Origin: CAZADA01 sp964526675
GTDB taxonomy: Bacteria > Pseudomonadota > Alphaproteobacteria > Caulobacterales > Maricaulaceae
DNA: 64,000 bases
Assembly: GCA_964526675.1 (NCBI GenBank)
Contig: CAZGLY010000005.1
Span: 43,546 to 107,545, forward strand
Direction: 5' to 3'
Part shown: piece by piece, positions 33,766 through 43,299 of the stretch
Position numbering within the stretch: the stretch's first letter is position 1
How the letters are laid out: each line of letters starts with the position of its first letter
Translations under genes and position numbers: made by a program
Notes under the pieces: model-generated
What the model saw: the letters and a program-made list of their open reading frames with translations, nothing else
Told to the model about the DNA's origin: nothing
Databases searched by the model: none

Positions 33766-34925
33766 ACGCGGCCCTTCCACTGGCCGCCCTTGCCGCGCCA
33801 ATGGCGCACGGCGGAGTCCACGGTGAAGCCGGCATAGAGCGCCGCCGCCAACGGCAGCGTAACGCCTTGCCAGACCGGCCGGCGGTAGAGGCGTAGGGTC
33901 GGGGCGTAGGCGATCATCATCAACGCCCACGCCAGAGCGCCGACGCCGGCGGTCGCGGCGGCCCCGTGCAACGGCCAGGTGAGGAGGGCGGCCGGCCCAA
34001 CGAGATACACCAACGTCAGCCCGACGATCGTGCCCGCCAGCTTCCAGGCGGAATAGTCCAGCTGCGTGAAGGCGGTGCGCGCGATCATCATGCGGATGGA
34101 GCCAAAGGCCCGGTTGTCGCGCAGGCTGGTCGCCTCGGCCTGATCGTCCGCCAAGACGAGTTCGATGGCGCGGCGCGGCGGACCGCGCTTGATCTGCGCG
34201 GCGAGGGCGCAGTCATCGATCAGCGCGCCCTTGATCGCCGCGACGCCGCCGATGGCGTCGAGCGCCTCGCGCCGCACCAGCACCACGCCGCCGGCGGCGC
34301 CGGCCATGGCGCTCTTGGGGTCGTTGGTGAGGGGGAAGGGGTAGAGCTTCTGGAAGAAAAAGATGAAGGCCGGGATCAGCAAGCCGCCCCAAAATCCGCG
34401 ATCATCCAGCCGCGCCATCACGGAGACGAGCGCCCGGTCGGCGGCTTCCGCCCGCGCCACCAGCCGGCGCAGCAATCCCGGTCCGTGACGGATGTCGGCG
34501 TCGGTCAGCAGGACATACCGCGCGTTTGGCATGGACGCGGCCGCCGCGGCGAGGCCCGCGTTCACGGCCCAGAGCTTCCCGCTCCAACCCGTCTCAAGCG
34601 GCGGGGCGGCGACGATCTCAAGCGTGCGGTCGGCCCGCGCCCCCGCCGCGCCCGCGCCGGCGCGCGCTTCGTCGGCCGTGCCGTCGGTGGAGCCGTCGTC
34701 CACCAGGATCACCCGCATGGCGCCGGGATAGTCGCTGGCCATGTGCGCTGAGACGATGGCGCGCGCGGTTGCGGCTTCGTCGCGCGCGGGGATGACGACA
34801 GCGACGGGCGGCCAGGCGTCGGGCGCCGGACTGTCGACCAGGCGTTGGTCCGCGCGCCAAAACCCGCCCCACGCGAACAGCAAGACCAGCCACGCCACAC
34901 AGGAGAGCGTTGCAACCAAGAGCAT
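33747..34925 (-). CDS. hpnB: Hopanoid-associated glycosyltransferase (HpnB)
   Basis: A 392-residue membrane glycosyltransferase of family 2. An N-terminal helix (2-20) precedes the GT-A domain with VVIPARDEA, VDDGSTDGT, the LLTDADIRH nucleotide/metal motif and LIDDCALA. Further helices near 285-375 anchor it. The start is ATG 34925, close to the usual HpnB length; a longer reading frame upstream overlaps the promoter region of hpnC. It is divergent from hpnC and convergent with hpnA. Its precise hopanoid substrate is not established. Confidence 0.88.
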   Translation of the reverse strand: MLLVATLSCVAWLVLLFAWGGFWRADQRLVDSPAPDAWPPVAVVIPARDEAATARAIVSAHMASDYPGAMRVILVDDGSTDGTADEARAGAGAAGARADRTLEIVAAPPLETGWSGKLWAVNAGLAAAAASMPNARYVLLTDADIRHGPGLLRRLVARAEAADRALVSVMARLDDRGFWGGLLIPAFIFFFQKLYPFPLTNDPKSAMAGAAGGVVLVRREALDAIGGVAAIKGALIDDCALAAQIKRGPPRRAIELVLADDQAEATSLRDNRAFGSIRMMIARTAFTQLDYSAWKLAGTIVGLTLVYLVGPAALLTWPLHGAAATAGVGALAWALMMIAYAPTLRLYRRPVWQGVTLPLAAALYAGFTVDSAVRHWRGKGGQWKGRVYPAGG

Positions 34926-35049
34926 TGTGCTCTTGTCATCCGCGGTGAGGCGGGACGCAAGCGCCCCGACTGTGCGCCAGGGCGGCTTGCTTGGCGCCGG
35001 CGGTGCCGATAGTTTCCGCTCGCACGCTGCGGACACGGGACGACCAGCG

Positions 35050-35928
35050 ATGACCACCTATCGCGACGCGGACATCGAAGCGTCCTCGGGCAAAGGCGCC
35101 GAGGATGAGAACTTCCCAGTGGGCTCCTTTCTGATCCGGCCGCCGTTGCGGCCCCATGTGGCGGCGTACTACGCCTTCGCCCGCGCGGCGGACGACATCG
35201 CCGACGCGGGTCATCTCGAGCCGGAGGAGAAGAAGCGCCGCCTCAACGCGTTTGAGGAGGTGTTGCTCGGCCGGGCGGACGGGCTCACCAAGCCCGCCGC
35301 GTTGAGGCGTTCGCTGGCGGAAACGGGAGTGACCGCGGACCGCGGCGTCGACATCCTGCGCGCCTTCCGCCAAGACGCGGACTTGCTCCGCTACCGCACG
35401 CTGGACGAACTGCTCGGCTATTGCCGGCTTTCCGCAGACCCGGTGGGGCGTTTTTTGCTCGACCTCCATGGCGAAGATCCGGCGCTCTACCCGGCGTCGG
35501 ACGCGTTGTGCACCTCGCTGCAGATTCTCAATCACCTTCAGGACTGCGGCGACGACCGCCGGAACCTCGACCGCGTCTACATTCCCTTGGATTGGCTCGC
35601 GGACGAAGGCGACAGCCTTGAGGCCGTGGATCGCAACGCGCTTTCGCCGGCCTTTCGGCGCGTTATGGATCGCTTGCTCGACGTCTGCGACGACTTGAAC
35701 GTCAAAGCCGCCGGTCTTGTCGGCGGCCTGCGCAGCCGACGGCTCGCGGCGGAAAGCGCGGTGATCATCAATCTCGCGCGTCGGCTTTCGGCGCGGCTGC
35801 GCCGGGGCGATCCCTTGGCGACGCGGGTGGCGCTCTCCAAAGGGGATTTCGCCCTCTCGGGCATCGCTGGCGCGTGGGCGGGCTTCACGACGACGGCGCC
35901 GGCCGCGCCGGAGAGGGAAGCGGCATGA
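35050..35928 (+). CDS. hpnC: Squalene synthase HpnC (hydroxysqualene synthase)
   Basis: A 292-residue trans-prenyltransferase of the squalene/phytoene synthase family. The first aspartate-rich motif is DDIAD (about 54-58) and the second lies in LNHLQDCGDDRRN. HpnC converts presqualene diphosphate, made by HpnD, to hydroxysqualene. The start is ATG 35050 with GGGACGA upstream; its stop overlaps hpnD (ATGA). It is the first of five consecutive plus-strand genes leading to hopene and adenosylhopane processing. Confidence 0.92.
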   Translation: MTTYRDADIEASSGKGAEDENFPVGSFLIRPPLRPHVAAYYAFARAADDIADAGHLEPEEKKRRLNAFEEVLLGRADGLTKPAALRRSLAETGVTADRGVDILRAFRQDADLLRYRTLDELLGYCRLSADPVGRFLLDLHGEDPALYPASDALCTSLQILNHLQDCGDDRRNLDRVYIPLDWLADEGDSLEAVDRNALSPAFRRVMDRLLDVCDDLNVKAAGLVGGLRSRRLAAESAVIINLARRLSARLRRGDPLATRVALSKGDFALSGIAGAWAGFTTTAPAAPEREAA

Positions 35929-36875
35929 GCGAGGAACCGCCCCTGGACCAATTGCTGCCGACGCCCATGACGTCGGGCGATCCGGCCACCATCGCCGCGG
36001 CGATCACGGCGCGCTCGGGCACGTCGTTCTCCGCCGGCATGGCGATCCTGCCCCGACCGCGGCGCGAAGGCATGCGCGCGATCTACGCGTTTTGCCGCGT
36101 GGTGGACGACATCGCCGACGGCGATTTTCCCGTCGAGGAAAAGCATGAAGCCCTCGCCGCGTGGCGCGAGGAGGTTGAGCGTCTTTACGCCGGGGCGCCT
36201 CTGTCGGCGGTGGGCGCGGCGCTTCTGCCGGCGGTCGACGCCTTCGACCTTCCCGAGGATGAGTTCCTCTTGATGATCGAAGGTATGGCCATGGACGCCG
36301 ATGGTCCGATCATCGCGCCGACCCGGGAGGTTCTCGACGCGTACATCCGGCGCGTGGCGGTGTCGGTGGGCATGCTGTCCATGCGTGTTTTCGGCGCGTG
36401 GCGCGGCGACGTGTCGGCCCGCTTCGCGGACGCTTTAGGCCAGGCGCTGCAACTGACCAACATCCTGCGCGATGTCGAGGACGACGCCGCGATCGGACGG
36501 CTTTATCTGCCGCGCGAGCTTCTGGAGGCGCACGGCCTCTCCACGACAGATCCGGACGCGGTGACGCGCCACCCAGCGCTGCCCGCGGCGCGCCAGGCGC
36601 TTGGGTCGGACGCCCGCGCTTGCTACGACGCCGCCCGGCGCTTTGCGGAGGCGCACACCCGCTGGGAGTTGCGGCCGGCGTTGCTGATGATGGGCGCGTA
36701 TGAGGGCTATCTCGACAAGATCGAGGCCGCGGATTGGCGTCCCGGGCCGCCGGACAGCCTGATGAGCAAGCGCGACAAGGTCCTGCGCGGGTTGCGCTAC
36801 GCCGTGCTCGGCCCCGGGCGCGCCCCCGCGGCGTCAGACGCGCCGCCACGCCGCGAGACGGTCTCCGCCCCGTGA
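35925..36875 (+). CDS. hpnD: Presqualene diphosphate synthase HpnD
   Basis: A 316-residue squalene/phytoene synthase-family enzyme that condenses two farnesyl diphosphates to presqualene diphosphate. Both aspartate-rich motifs are clear: VVDDIADGD and NILRDVEDDA. ATG 35925 overlaps the hpnC stop, and its own stop overlaps the GTG of hpnE. Farnesyl diphosphate would come from the IspA encoded 9 kb downstream. Confidence 0.93.
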   Translation: MSEEPPLDQLLPTPMTSGDPATIAAAITARSGTSFSAGMAILPRPRREGMRAIYAFCRVVDDIADGDFPVEEKHEALAAWREEVERLYAGAPLSAVGAALLPAVDAFDLPEDEFLLMIEGMAMDADGPIIAPTREVLDAYIRRVAVSVGMLSMRVFGAWRGDVSARFADALGQALQLTNILRDVEDDAAIGRLYLPRELLEAHGLSTTDPDAVTRHPALPAARQALGSDARACYDAARRFAEAHTRWELRPALLMMGAYEGYLDKIEAADWRPGPPDSLMSKRDKVLRGLRYAVLGPGRAPAASDAPPRRETVSAP

Positions 36876-38131
36876 GCGGCGTCGTTCACATTGTCGGCGC
36901 CGGGCTGGCGGGTCTCTCGACCGCCCTCCACGCGATGGCGAGCGGGGCGCGGGTGCGGGTCTATGAGGGCGCGGGACACGCTGGCGGGCGATGCCGCAGC
37001 TACCACGACGCGGCCCTCGATCGACAAATCGACAATGGAAACCACCTTGTGCTGACGGGAAACACCTCAGTGCAGGAGTATCTCAGCCTCGCCGGCGCAG
37101 GCGACGGCCTCGTCGCGGCGCCGGAAGCCGCGTTTCCGTTCATCGACATCGCCACCGGCGAACGCTGGACGGTGCGCATGAACGATGGCGTGGCGCCGTG
37201 GTGGCCGCTGGTTGCCGACCGTCGTCCCGCCGGCGTGAGCTTGGCGGCCATGGCGGGGGCGGGGCGGATCCTGTTCGCCGGGCCTGACGACACCATCGCC
37301 GGCCTCGTCAAGCCAGACGGCGCGGCGCTGACGCGGTTTTGGGAACCGATGTCCTTTGCGGTGATGAACCTTCCGCCCGCTGAGGCGAGCGCTCGGCTGA
37401 TGCGCGCCACGGCGCTGGAGGCCTGGCGCGACGGGCGGCTGGCGCGACCCATGTTTGCGCCGGACGGGCTTGGCCCCGCTCTGATCGATCCGGCGTTGAG
37501 CGCGTTGGAGGCCGCCGGCGCGCCGGTGCGGTTCGAACGCCTCGTCAAGCGGGTGGAGCGGACAGACGGCCGCGCCAGCGCGCTCCACTTCGCCCGAGGC
37601 GAGCCCGAGGCGCTGGGGCCGGAGGACCGCCTCGTTCTGGCGATCCCGCCGCACCGGCTCAACATGATCTACCCGGAGGCGGACGCCCCGGAGGAGACAT
37701 CCGCGATCCTCAACGCCCATTTCTTGCTGGAGGATGCGCATCTGGCGGACCGGGCGCCGCCGATTCTCGCCGTTTTGGGCGGCGTCACCCAATGGATCTT
37801 TCCCCATGGCGACGTGATCAGTCTCACGGTGAGCGCGGCTGAGGCGGTGGAGGGCGCGGAGCGACCCCAGGACGAGCTGATCCCCATGCTGTGGCGCGAG
37901 ACGGTCGCTGCGCTCGGCCTGCCGCACGACGCGGAGCCGAAGGCGGCGCGGCTCATTCGCGAAAAGCGCGCGACCTTTGTGCAAACGCCGGAAAACGTCC
38001 GCCGGCGGCCGAAACAGCGGACGCTGCTGAAGAACCTGTTTCTGGCCGGAGACGCCGTCGACACAGGCCTTCCCGCCACGATAGAAGGCGCGGTGCGCTC
38101 CGGCGCGCGGGCTGCGGCCCTCGCCGCCTAG
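36872..38131 (+). CDS. hpnE: Hydroxysqualene dehydroxylase HpnE (FAD-dependent)
   Basis: A 419-residue flavoprotein of the amine oxidase/phytoene desaturase type. The dinucleotide-binding fold opens with IVGAGLAGLSTAL and GGRCRS; the C-terminal FAD contact is NLFLAGDAVDTGLPATIEGA. HpnE reduces hydroxysqualene to squalene, the last step before cyclisation. The GTG start at 36872 overlaps the hpnD stop as GTGA and places the FAD motif at the usual distance. Confidence 0.91.
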   Translation: MSGVVHIVGAGLAGLSTALHAMASGARVRVYEGAGHAGGRCRSYHDAALDRQIDNGNHLVLTGNTSVQEYLSLAGAGDGLVAAPEAAFPFIDIATGERWTVRMNDGVAPWWPLVADRRPAGVSLAAMAGAGRILFAGPDDTIAGLVKPDGAALTRFWEPMSFAVMNLPPAEASARLMRATALEAWRDGRLARPMFAPDGLGPALIDPALSALEAAGAPVRFERLVKRVERTDGRASALHFARGEPEALGPEDRLVLAIPPHRLNMIYPEADAPEETSAILNAHFLLEDAHLADRAPPILAVLGGVTQWIFPHGDVISLTVSAAEAVEGAERPQDELIPMLWRETVAALGLPHDAEPKAARLIREKRATFVQTPENVRRRPKQRTLLKNLFLAGDAVDTGLPATIEGAVRSGARAAALAA

Positions 38132-38172
38132 CGCGCTCGCCGCCCAGCCACGATGACGAGAGGAACAGATTG

Positions 38173-40113
38173 ATGGCGCTCGACACGCTGATGGACCCGC
38201 TGTCGCCGGATCTTCGCCGCGCCCTGATCGCGGAGCGGACGGAGGCGTTGTGGTCGACCCAGCGGGACGACGGCCACATCGTGTTCGAGCTCGAGGCCGA
38301 CACCACGATCCCTGCGGAGTACGTGCTGTTGCGGCATTTCCTGGGCGAGATCGACACCGCCGCCGAGCATCGCATCGGTCTTTATCTCCGTCATGAGCAG
38401 CGCGAGGACGGCGCCTGGCCGCTCTTTAAGGCCGGCGAGGGGGACATCTCCGCAACCGTGAAGGCCTATTGGGCGCTCAAGCTGATCGGCGACCACGTTG
38501 ACGCGCCGCATATGGCGCGCGCGCGCGCGTGGCTGCTGGCCCGCGGCGGGGCCGCCAAAGCCAATGTGTTCACCCGTTTTTCCTTGGCGTTGTTTGGACA
38601 GATCCCGTGGCGCGGCGTGCCCGTCACGCCCGTGGAGGTGATGCACCTGCCGCGCTGGTTTCCGTTTCACATGTCCAAGATCGCCTATTGGTCGCGCACG
38701 GTGCTGACGCCGCTTCTCGTGCTCTACGCGACCAAAGCCAAGGCCGCGAATCCGACCGGCCGCGACATTCGCGAGCTGTTCGTGCTCGCGCCGGAAGCCA
38801 AGCAGCAATATCAGATCAACCCCACCGGCGGCGTTGTCGGTGAGGCGTTTCTGATGCTCGACAAGCTGTTGCGGTTTGTCGAACCCGTGATGCCCAAAGG
38901 GGTGCGCACCGCGGCGATCAAGAAGGCGGAGGCTTACACGCTGTCGCACCTGAACGGCGAGGATGGCCTCGGCGCGATTTATCCCGCCATGGCCAACTCC
39001 GTGATGATGATGCGCGTGTTGGGTTATTCGGACGACGATCCGAACATGCGCATCGCGCGCAAATCCATCGAACTCCTCAAGATCGAGCGCGGCGAGCAGC
39101 TCTACTTCCAGCCTTGCGTGTCGCCGGTCTGGGACTCTGGCCTCTCGGCGCACGCGCTCCTGGAGAGCGGCGATCGGGAGGACCCGCGGCTGATCGCCAT
39201 GCTGGATTGGCTACAGACCAAGCAGATCCTGGATCACCCGGGAGACTGGACCGTGCGTCGTCCCGACGTGCGGCCCGGCGGTTGGGCGTTCCAGTACGAA
39301 AACCCAGACTTCCCCGACGTCGACGACACGGCGGTCGTCGCGATGGCCATGCATCGCCAAGGGGATCCGAAGTATCGTGAGAACATTGATCGCGCCTGTG
39401 AGTGGATCGCCGGCATGCAATCCTCCTCCGGCGGGTGGGGCGCGTTCGAGCCAGAGAATGAGCACTTCTATCTCAACTCCATCCCCTTCGCTGATCACGG
39501 CGCGCTCCTGGATCCGCCGACGGTGGACGTGACCGCGCGCTGCATCGGCTGCCTCGCCCAGATCGATCGGGAGCGCTACGCCGCGGAGATCGCGCGCGCC
39601 ATCGATTATGTGAAGCGCGAGCAAGAGGATGACGGCTCGTGGTTCGGCCGCTGGGGCGCGAACTACGTCTACGGAACATGGTCCGTCTTGGTGTCCCTCC
39701 GCGCGGCCGGCGTGGAGATGAACGAGCCCTGGGTCCGCAAAGCCGTCGCGTGGCTCAAAGACCAGCAACGCGAAGACGGCGGCTGGGGCGAAGGGTTGGA
39801 GACCTACGAACACGGCCGCCGCGGCTACGCGGTGGAATCGAGCGCGTCCCAAACGGCGTGGGCCGTGCTCGGCCTGATGGCCGCCGACGCCCTCGACGGC
39901 GACGCCGTCACGCGCGGCGTCGCGTGGTTGGAAAACGCCCCCCGCGAGGCGGACGGCCCGCGTTGGGAGGAGCGGCTGTTCACGGGCACCGGTTTCCCGC
40001 GGGTCTTCTATTTGAAGTACCACGGCTACGCGGCGTTCTTCCCGCTTTGGGCGGTGGCGCGCTATCAGCGCCTCAAGGAAGCCAACGACCGCGAGACCGC
40101 CTGGGGCATGTGA
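38173..40113 (+). CDS. shc: Squalene-hopene cyclase
   Basis: A 646-residue membrane-bound terpene cyclase (hpnF). The catalytic acid motif DVDDTA is at 382-387. Several QW repeats of the family are visible, such as REDGAWPLF, SGGWGAFE, DDGSWFGRWG and REDGGWGEG. It cyclises squalene to hopene and hopanol. The start is ATG 38173 with GAGAGGA upstream; family similarity does not extend further upstream. Confidence 0.95.
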   Translation: MALDTLMDPLSPDLRRALIAERTEALWSTQRDDGHIVFELEADTTIPAEYVLLRHFLGEIDTAAEHRIGLYLRHEQREDGAWPLFKAGEGDISATVKAYWALKLIGDHVDAPHMARARAWLLARGGAAKANVFTRFSLALFGQIPWRGVPVTPVEVMHLPRWFPFHMSKIAYWSRTVLTPLLVLYATKAKAANPTGRDIRELFVLAPEAKQQYQINPTGGVVGEAFLMLDKLLRFVEPVMPKGVRTAAIKKAEAYTLSHLNGEDGLGAIYPAMANSVMMMRVLGYSDDDPNMRIARKSIELLKIERGEQLYFQPCVSPVWDSGLSAHALLESGDREDPRLIAMLDWLQTKQILDHPGDWTVRRPDVRPGGWAFQYENPDFPDVDDTAVVAMAMHRQGDPKYRENIDRACEWIAGMQSSSGGWGAFEPENEHFYLNSIPFADHGALLDPPTVDVTARCIGCLAQIDRERYAAEIARAIDYVKREQEDDGSWFGRWGANYVYGTWSVLVSLRAAGVEMNEPWVRKAVAWLKDQQREDGGWGEGLETYEHGRRGYAVESSASQTAWAVLGLMAADALDGDAVTRGVAWLENAPREADGPRWEERLFTGTGFPRVFYLKYHGYAAFFPLWAVARYQRLKEANDRETAWGM

Positions 40114-40146
40114 GCCGCGGCCGAGCGCGGGCGGATGGGAGGCCCC

Positions 40147-40827
40147 ATGATGGCGGGCACGCGCTTGGGCCTGGTGTGCGGCCTCAAGTCGGAACGGGAG
40201 GCGTTCTGCGCCGGCGCGGGCGAGGCCGCCGGGTCCGTTCTGATCGGCGTCTCCGGGGCGCGGCCTGATCGCGCGGAGGCCGAGACGCGCCGTCTCATCG
40301 CGGAGGGCGCGACGGTTCTGGTCAGCTTCGGTCTCGCCGGCGCTCTGGATCCGAAACTGGCGCCAGGGGCGTTGCTCCTTCCCGAGACGGTCGTGACCGA
40401 AGCGGGTGATCGGTGGGGCGCGGACGCGGAGAGGCGCGCGCGCCTCGGATTGGTCTGCACCGCCGACGGCGCGGCGGCGCTTGGGGCGGAGGCGGTTATC
40501 GACACCGCCGCCGCCAAAAGCGCGCTGTGGACGTCCACGGGCGCGGCGGCGGTCGACATGGAAAGCCATCGCGTCGCGGCGGTCGCGGCGGAAGCCGGGC
40601 TCCCGCTTCTCGTCGTGCGGGCGGTCGCGGACCCAGCCGATCGCGCTTTACCGCCAGCCGCCGCGAGCGCCGTCGATGAGGCGGGCGGGGTCCGTGTGCT
40701 GGCCACCCTGGCCGGCGTCGCGCGGCGTCCGGGCGATTTGGCGGCGTTGTTGGCGTTGAAAGGCGATTCCGACGCGGGCCTCAAAACCCTGCGCGAGGCC
40801 GCGGCGCGCGTCGCCGCCCTGGCATAA
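40147..40827 (+). CDS. hpnG: Hopanoid-associated nucleoside phosphorylase HpnG
   Basis: A 226-residue member of the purine-nucleoside phosphorylase/nucleosidase superfamily. LVSFGLAGALDP forms the phosphate/substrate loop and AVDMESHRVA carries the Met-Glu that binds ribose. HpnG removes adenine from adenosylhopane, the product of HpnH, on the way to bacteriohopanetetrol. The chosen start, ATG 40147, has a strong GGGAGG site five bases upstream; an earlier ATG at 40135 lacks one. Confidence 0.88.
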   Translation: MMAGTRLGLVCGLKSEREAFCAGAGEAAGSVLIGVSGARPDRAEAETRRLIAEGATVLVSFGLAGALDPKLAPGALLLPETVVTEAGDRWGADAERRARLGLVCTADGAAALGAEAVIDTAAAKSALWTSTGAAAVDMESHRVAAVAAEAGLPLLVVRAVADPADRALPPAAASAVDEAGGVRVLATLAGVARRPGDLAALLALKGDSDAGLKTLREAAARVAALA

Positions 40828-40858
40828 AAAGGACGCGCCGACGTCAGCCGACGCGTCC
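40826..40858 (-). terminator. Intrinsic terminator of hpnH
   Basis: On the minus strand, GGACGCG pairs with CGCGTCC and the stem continues inwards for five more pairs with two wobbles around a TGAC loop. Five T residues follow, just short of the hpnG stop. It lies 24 bases past the hpnH stop. No T-run follows on the plus strand, so it serves hpnH rather than hpnG. Confidence 0.82.
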
Positions 40859-40881
40859 CGGTGGTGACGGTCGAGCGGCGC

Positions 40882-42042
40882 CTAAACCGTCTCGATCAGC
40901 GTGGTCGCCCGGCGCGGCTGGGCCGGCGGCTCCGCTTCCAACCGCGACATCTCCTCAGCCACCAAGCGATCATGGTGCTCCTCAGCCGGCCGCTGCTGGC
41001 TGAGGTCGATCTCGGTGGCCATGGGGCCTTCGGTTTTCACGCCGCGCAGTGCGACTTCCGCGATTTTCCAGGGCTTGGAGAACGACACGTCCGCCGCCGT
41101 CGGCTCATAGCCGCAATGGGCCATGCAGTCGGCGCATTTTTCGTACGCGCCGGTGCCATATTTCTCCCACTCGGTCTCGTCCATGAGCTCCTGGAAGGTG
41201 TCGGCGTATCCCTCGCCCAACAGATAGCAGGGCCGCTGCCAGCCGAAGACGTTGCGCGTCGGCATGCCCCAGGGCGTGCACTGGAATTCTTGGTTGCCGG
41301 CCAAGAAGTCGAGATAGAGGGGGGAGTGCGACAGCGTCCACTCCGAGCCACGCTCTTTCTTGATCCGGAACAGTTCGCGGAAGAACTCCTTCGTGCGCTT
41401 GCGGTTCAGGAAGTGCTCCTGATCCGGCGCGCGCTCATACGCGAAGCCCGGCGACATGGACACGTTCACGTCCATCTTCGCGCAGAAATCGAGATAATCG
41501 GCCAGCTCGTCGGCCGGGAAGCCGTCGAAGATGGTCGCGTTCACATTGACCTGGAAGCCTTTGTCCTGCGCGGTCTTGATGGCGTTGACCGCTTTCTCGA
41601 ACACGCCCTCCTGGCACACCGCGTCATCATGACGCTCCTTCAAGCCGTCCAAGTGGACAGAGAAGAAGAGGTAGGGCGACGGCTCGAACAAGTGCAGCTT
41701 TTTCTCAAGCAGCAAGGCGTTGGTGCACAGAGACACAAACTTCTTCCGCGCGACCAGGCCCTTGACGATTTGGTCGATCTCTTTGTGAATCAGCGGCTCG
41801 CCACCCGGAATCGCGACGATCGGCGCGCCGCACTCATCCGCGGCGTCCCAGCACTCTTGCGGGGTCAAACGCTGATTCAGGATCAGGTCCGGATAATCGA
41901 TCTTGCCGCAGCCAGCGCAGGCGAGATTGCACCGAAACAGCGGCTCGAGCATCAAAACCAGCGGATAGCGTTTGCGGCCCATGGCCTTTTGCTTGGCGAT
42001 GTAGGCGGCGACAATCGCTTGTTGGCGAACAGGCACAGGCAT
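40882..42042 (-). CDS. hpnH: Adenosylhopane synthase, radical SAM protein HpnH
   Basis: A 386-residue radical SAM enzyme. The iron-sulfur cluster cysteines are C38, C42 and C45 (CNLACAGC), followed by IPGGEPL for SAM binding. A C-terminal cluster of cysteines (EKCADCMAHCGYEP) is typical of HpnH. It adds the adenosyl moiety to diploptene, starting side-chain synthesis of C35 hopanoids. It is on the opposite strand to hpnG, convergent, and follows ispH after 63 bases. Confidence 0.94.
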   Translation of the reverse strand: MPVPVRQQAIVAAYIAKQKAMGRKRYPLVLMLEPLFRCNLACAGCGKIDYPDLILNQRLTPQECWDAADECGAPIVAIPGGEPLIHKEIDQIVKGLVARKKFVSLCTNALLLEKKLHLFEPSPYLFFSVHLDGLKERHDDAVCQEGVFEKAVNAIKTAQDKGFQVNVNATIFDGFPADELADYLDFCAKMDVNVSMSPGFAYERAPDQEHFLNRKRTKEFFRELFRIKKERGSEWTLSHSPLYLDFLAGNQEFQCTPWGMPTRNVFGWQRPCYLLGEGYADTFQELMDETEWEKYGTGAYEKCADCMAHCGYEPTAADVSFSKPWKIAEVALRGVKTEGPMATEIDLSQQRPAEEHHDRLVAEEMSRLEAEPPAQPRRATTLIETV

Positions 42043-42105
42043 CGGACGGCGACTCCTACGAGTGAAAACAGGGCGCGGTTCCCGAGGAACCGCTGTGGGA
42101 CAGGC

Positions 42106-43098
42106 TTAGTCAGCCTTGACGAGAGCGGGAGCGAACTCCTCAAGCTCAGGCGGCAGTTTGAAGTGGACGCCCTCTTTGACGCCGTCCAGTTCGCGCACGG
42201 ACACGTCAAACCACTCACCGAGGCGCGTGATCACTTCCTGCACCAAGGTTTCCGGCGCAGAGGCGCCGGCGGTCAAACCGACGCGGCGCGCGTCGGCGAG
42301 CCACGCGGGATCGATCTCCGTCGCGTCGTTGATCAGCCGGCTAAACACCCCGGCGTTCTCCGCGATCTCACGCAAGCGGTTTGAGTTCGAGCTGTTGTTG
42401 GCGCCCACGACCAGGATCATGTCGGCTTCCGCCGCGAGGTCGAGCACAGCGGCCTGGCGGTTTTGCGTGGCGTAGCAGATGTCGCGCGTGTCGGGGCCGG
42501 CCGCGTTCGGGAAGCGGGCTTTGATGGCGTCGATCACGTCGCGCGTGTCGGTGACGCTCAAGGTGGTCTGCGTCACGTAGGACACCTTCTCCGGGTCCGT
42601 CACCTCAAGCTTGGCGACGTCCGCCGGCGTGTCGACGACATGCACCGGCCCGTCGATCTGGCCAAGCGTGCCTTCCACTTCGGGGTGGCCCAAGTGCCCG
42701 ACCAGGATGACGTCGTAACCCCTCTGCGCGTAACGACGTCCCTCTTTGTGCACCTTTGTGACAAGGGGGCAGGTGGCGTCGATCACGTCGAGGTTTTGCA
42801 GCGACGCTTGGCCTTCCACCTTCCGCGACACCCCGTGCGCCGAAAAAATCGTCACGGCGCCCTCGGGCACGGCGTCGAGCTCCTCCACGAAGACTGCGCC
42901 TTTTGCGCGCAGGGTCTCGACCACGCGCTTATTGTGAACAATTTCATGGCGTACGTAGACTGGCGGCCCGTACTTTTTGAGCGCCAACTCGACAATGTCG
43001 ATGGCCCGCTCGACGCCAGCGCAGAAACCCCGCGGCGTGGCGAGCAACACTTCTAAAGACGGACGATCAGCCAAATCGCTTCCCCTTTGTCGGGCCAT
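42106..43098 (-). CDS. ispH: 4-hydroxy-3-methylbut-2-enyl diphosphate reductase
   Basis: A 330-residue iron-sulfur enzyme, the last step of the MEP pathway. The three cluster cysteines are C26 (PRGFCAGV), C110 (DATCPLV) and C208 (DICYATQNRQ); the substrate-binding SSNSNRL block is also present. It makes IPP and DMAPP. The start is ATG 43098; an upstream in-frame alternative lies in the promoter region shared with dxs. Lying between hpnH and dxs, it links precursor supply with hopanoid synthesis. Confidence 0.95.
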   Translation of the reverse strand: MARQRGSDLADRPSLEVLLATPRGFCAGVERAIDIVELALKKYGPPVYVRHEIVHNKRVVETLRAKGAVFVEELDAVPEGAVTIFSAHGVSRKVEGQASLQNLDVIDATCPLVTKVHKEGRRYAQRGYDVILVGHLGHPEVEGTLGQIDGPVHVVDTPADVAKLEVTDPEKVSYVTQTTLSVTDTRDVIDAIKARFPNAAGPDTRDICYATQNRQAAVLDLAAEADMILVVGANNSSNSNRLREIAENAGVFSRLINDATEIDPAWLADARRVGLTAGASAPETLVQEVITRLGEWFDVSVRELDGVKEGVHFKLPPELEEFAPALVKAD

Positions 43099-43299
43099 TC
43101 CGCACTTGAATGCACCGCCAGTGACATTTATCACTCGGCGTAAGGTCATAAAGCAGCTCGACGGTGAGCGCCAGTGGTAGCGTTAGGGTTCTGGTCGATA
43201 AACACCTGTCCCTGTCAGTGACAAATTTGTGATCGATGCGCCGCGTCGGGGTTGCGGTAAGACTTTTTAGCCCCGCGAAGAAAATCAAAGGAGCAGGCC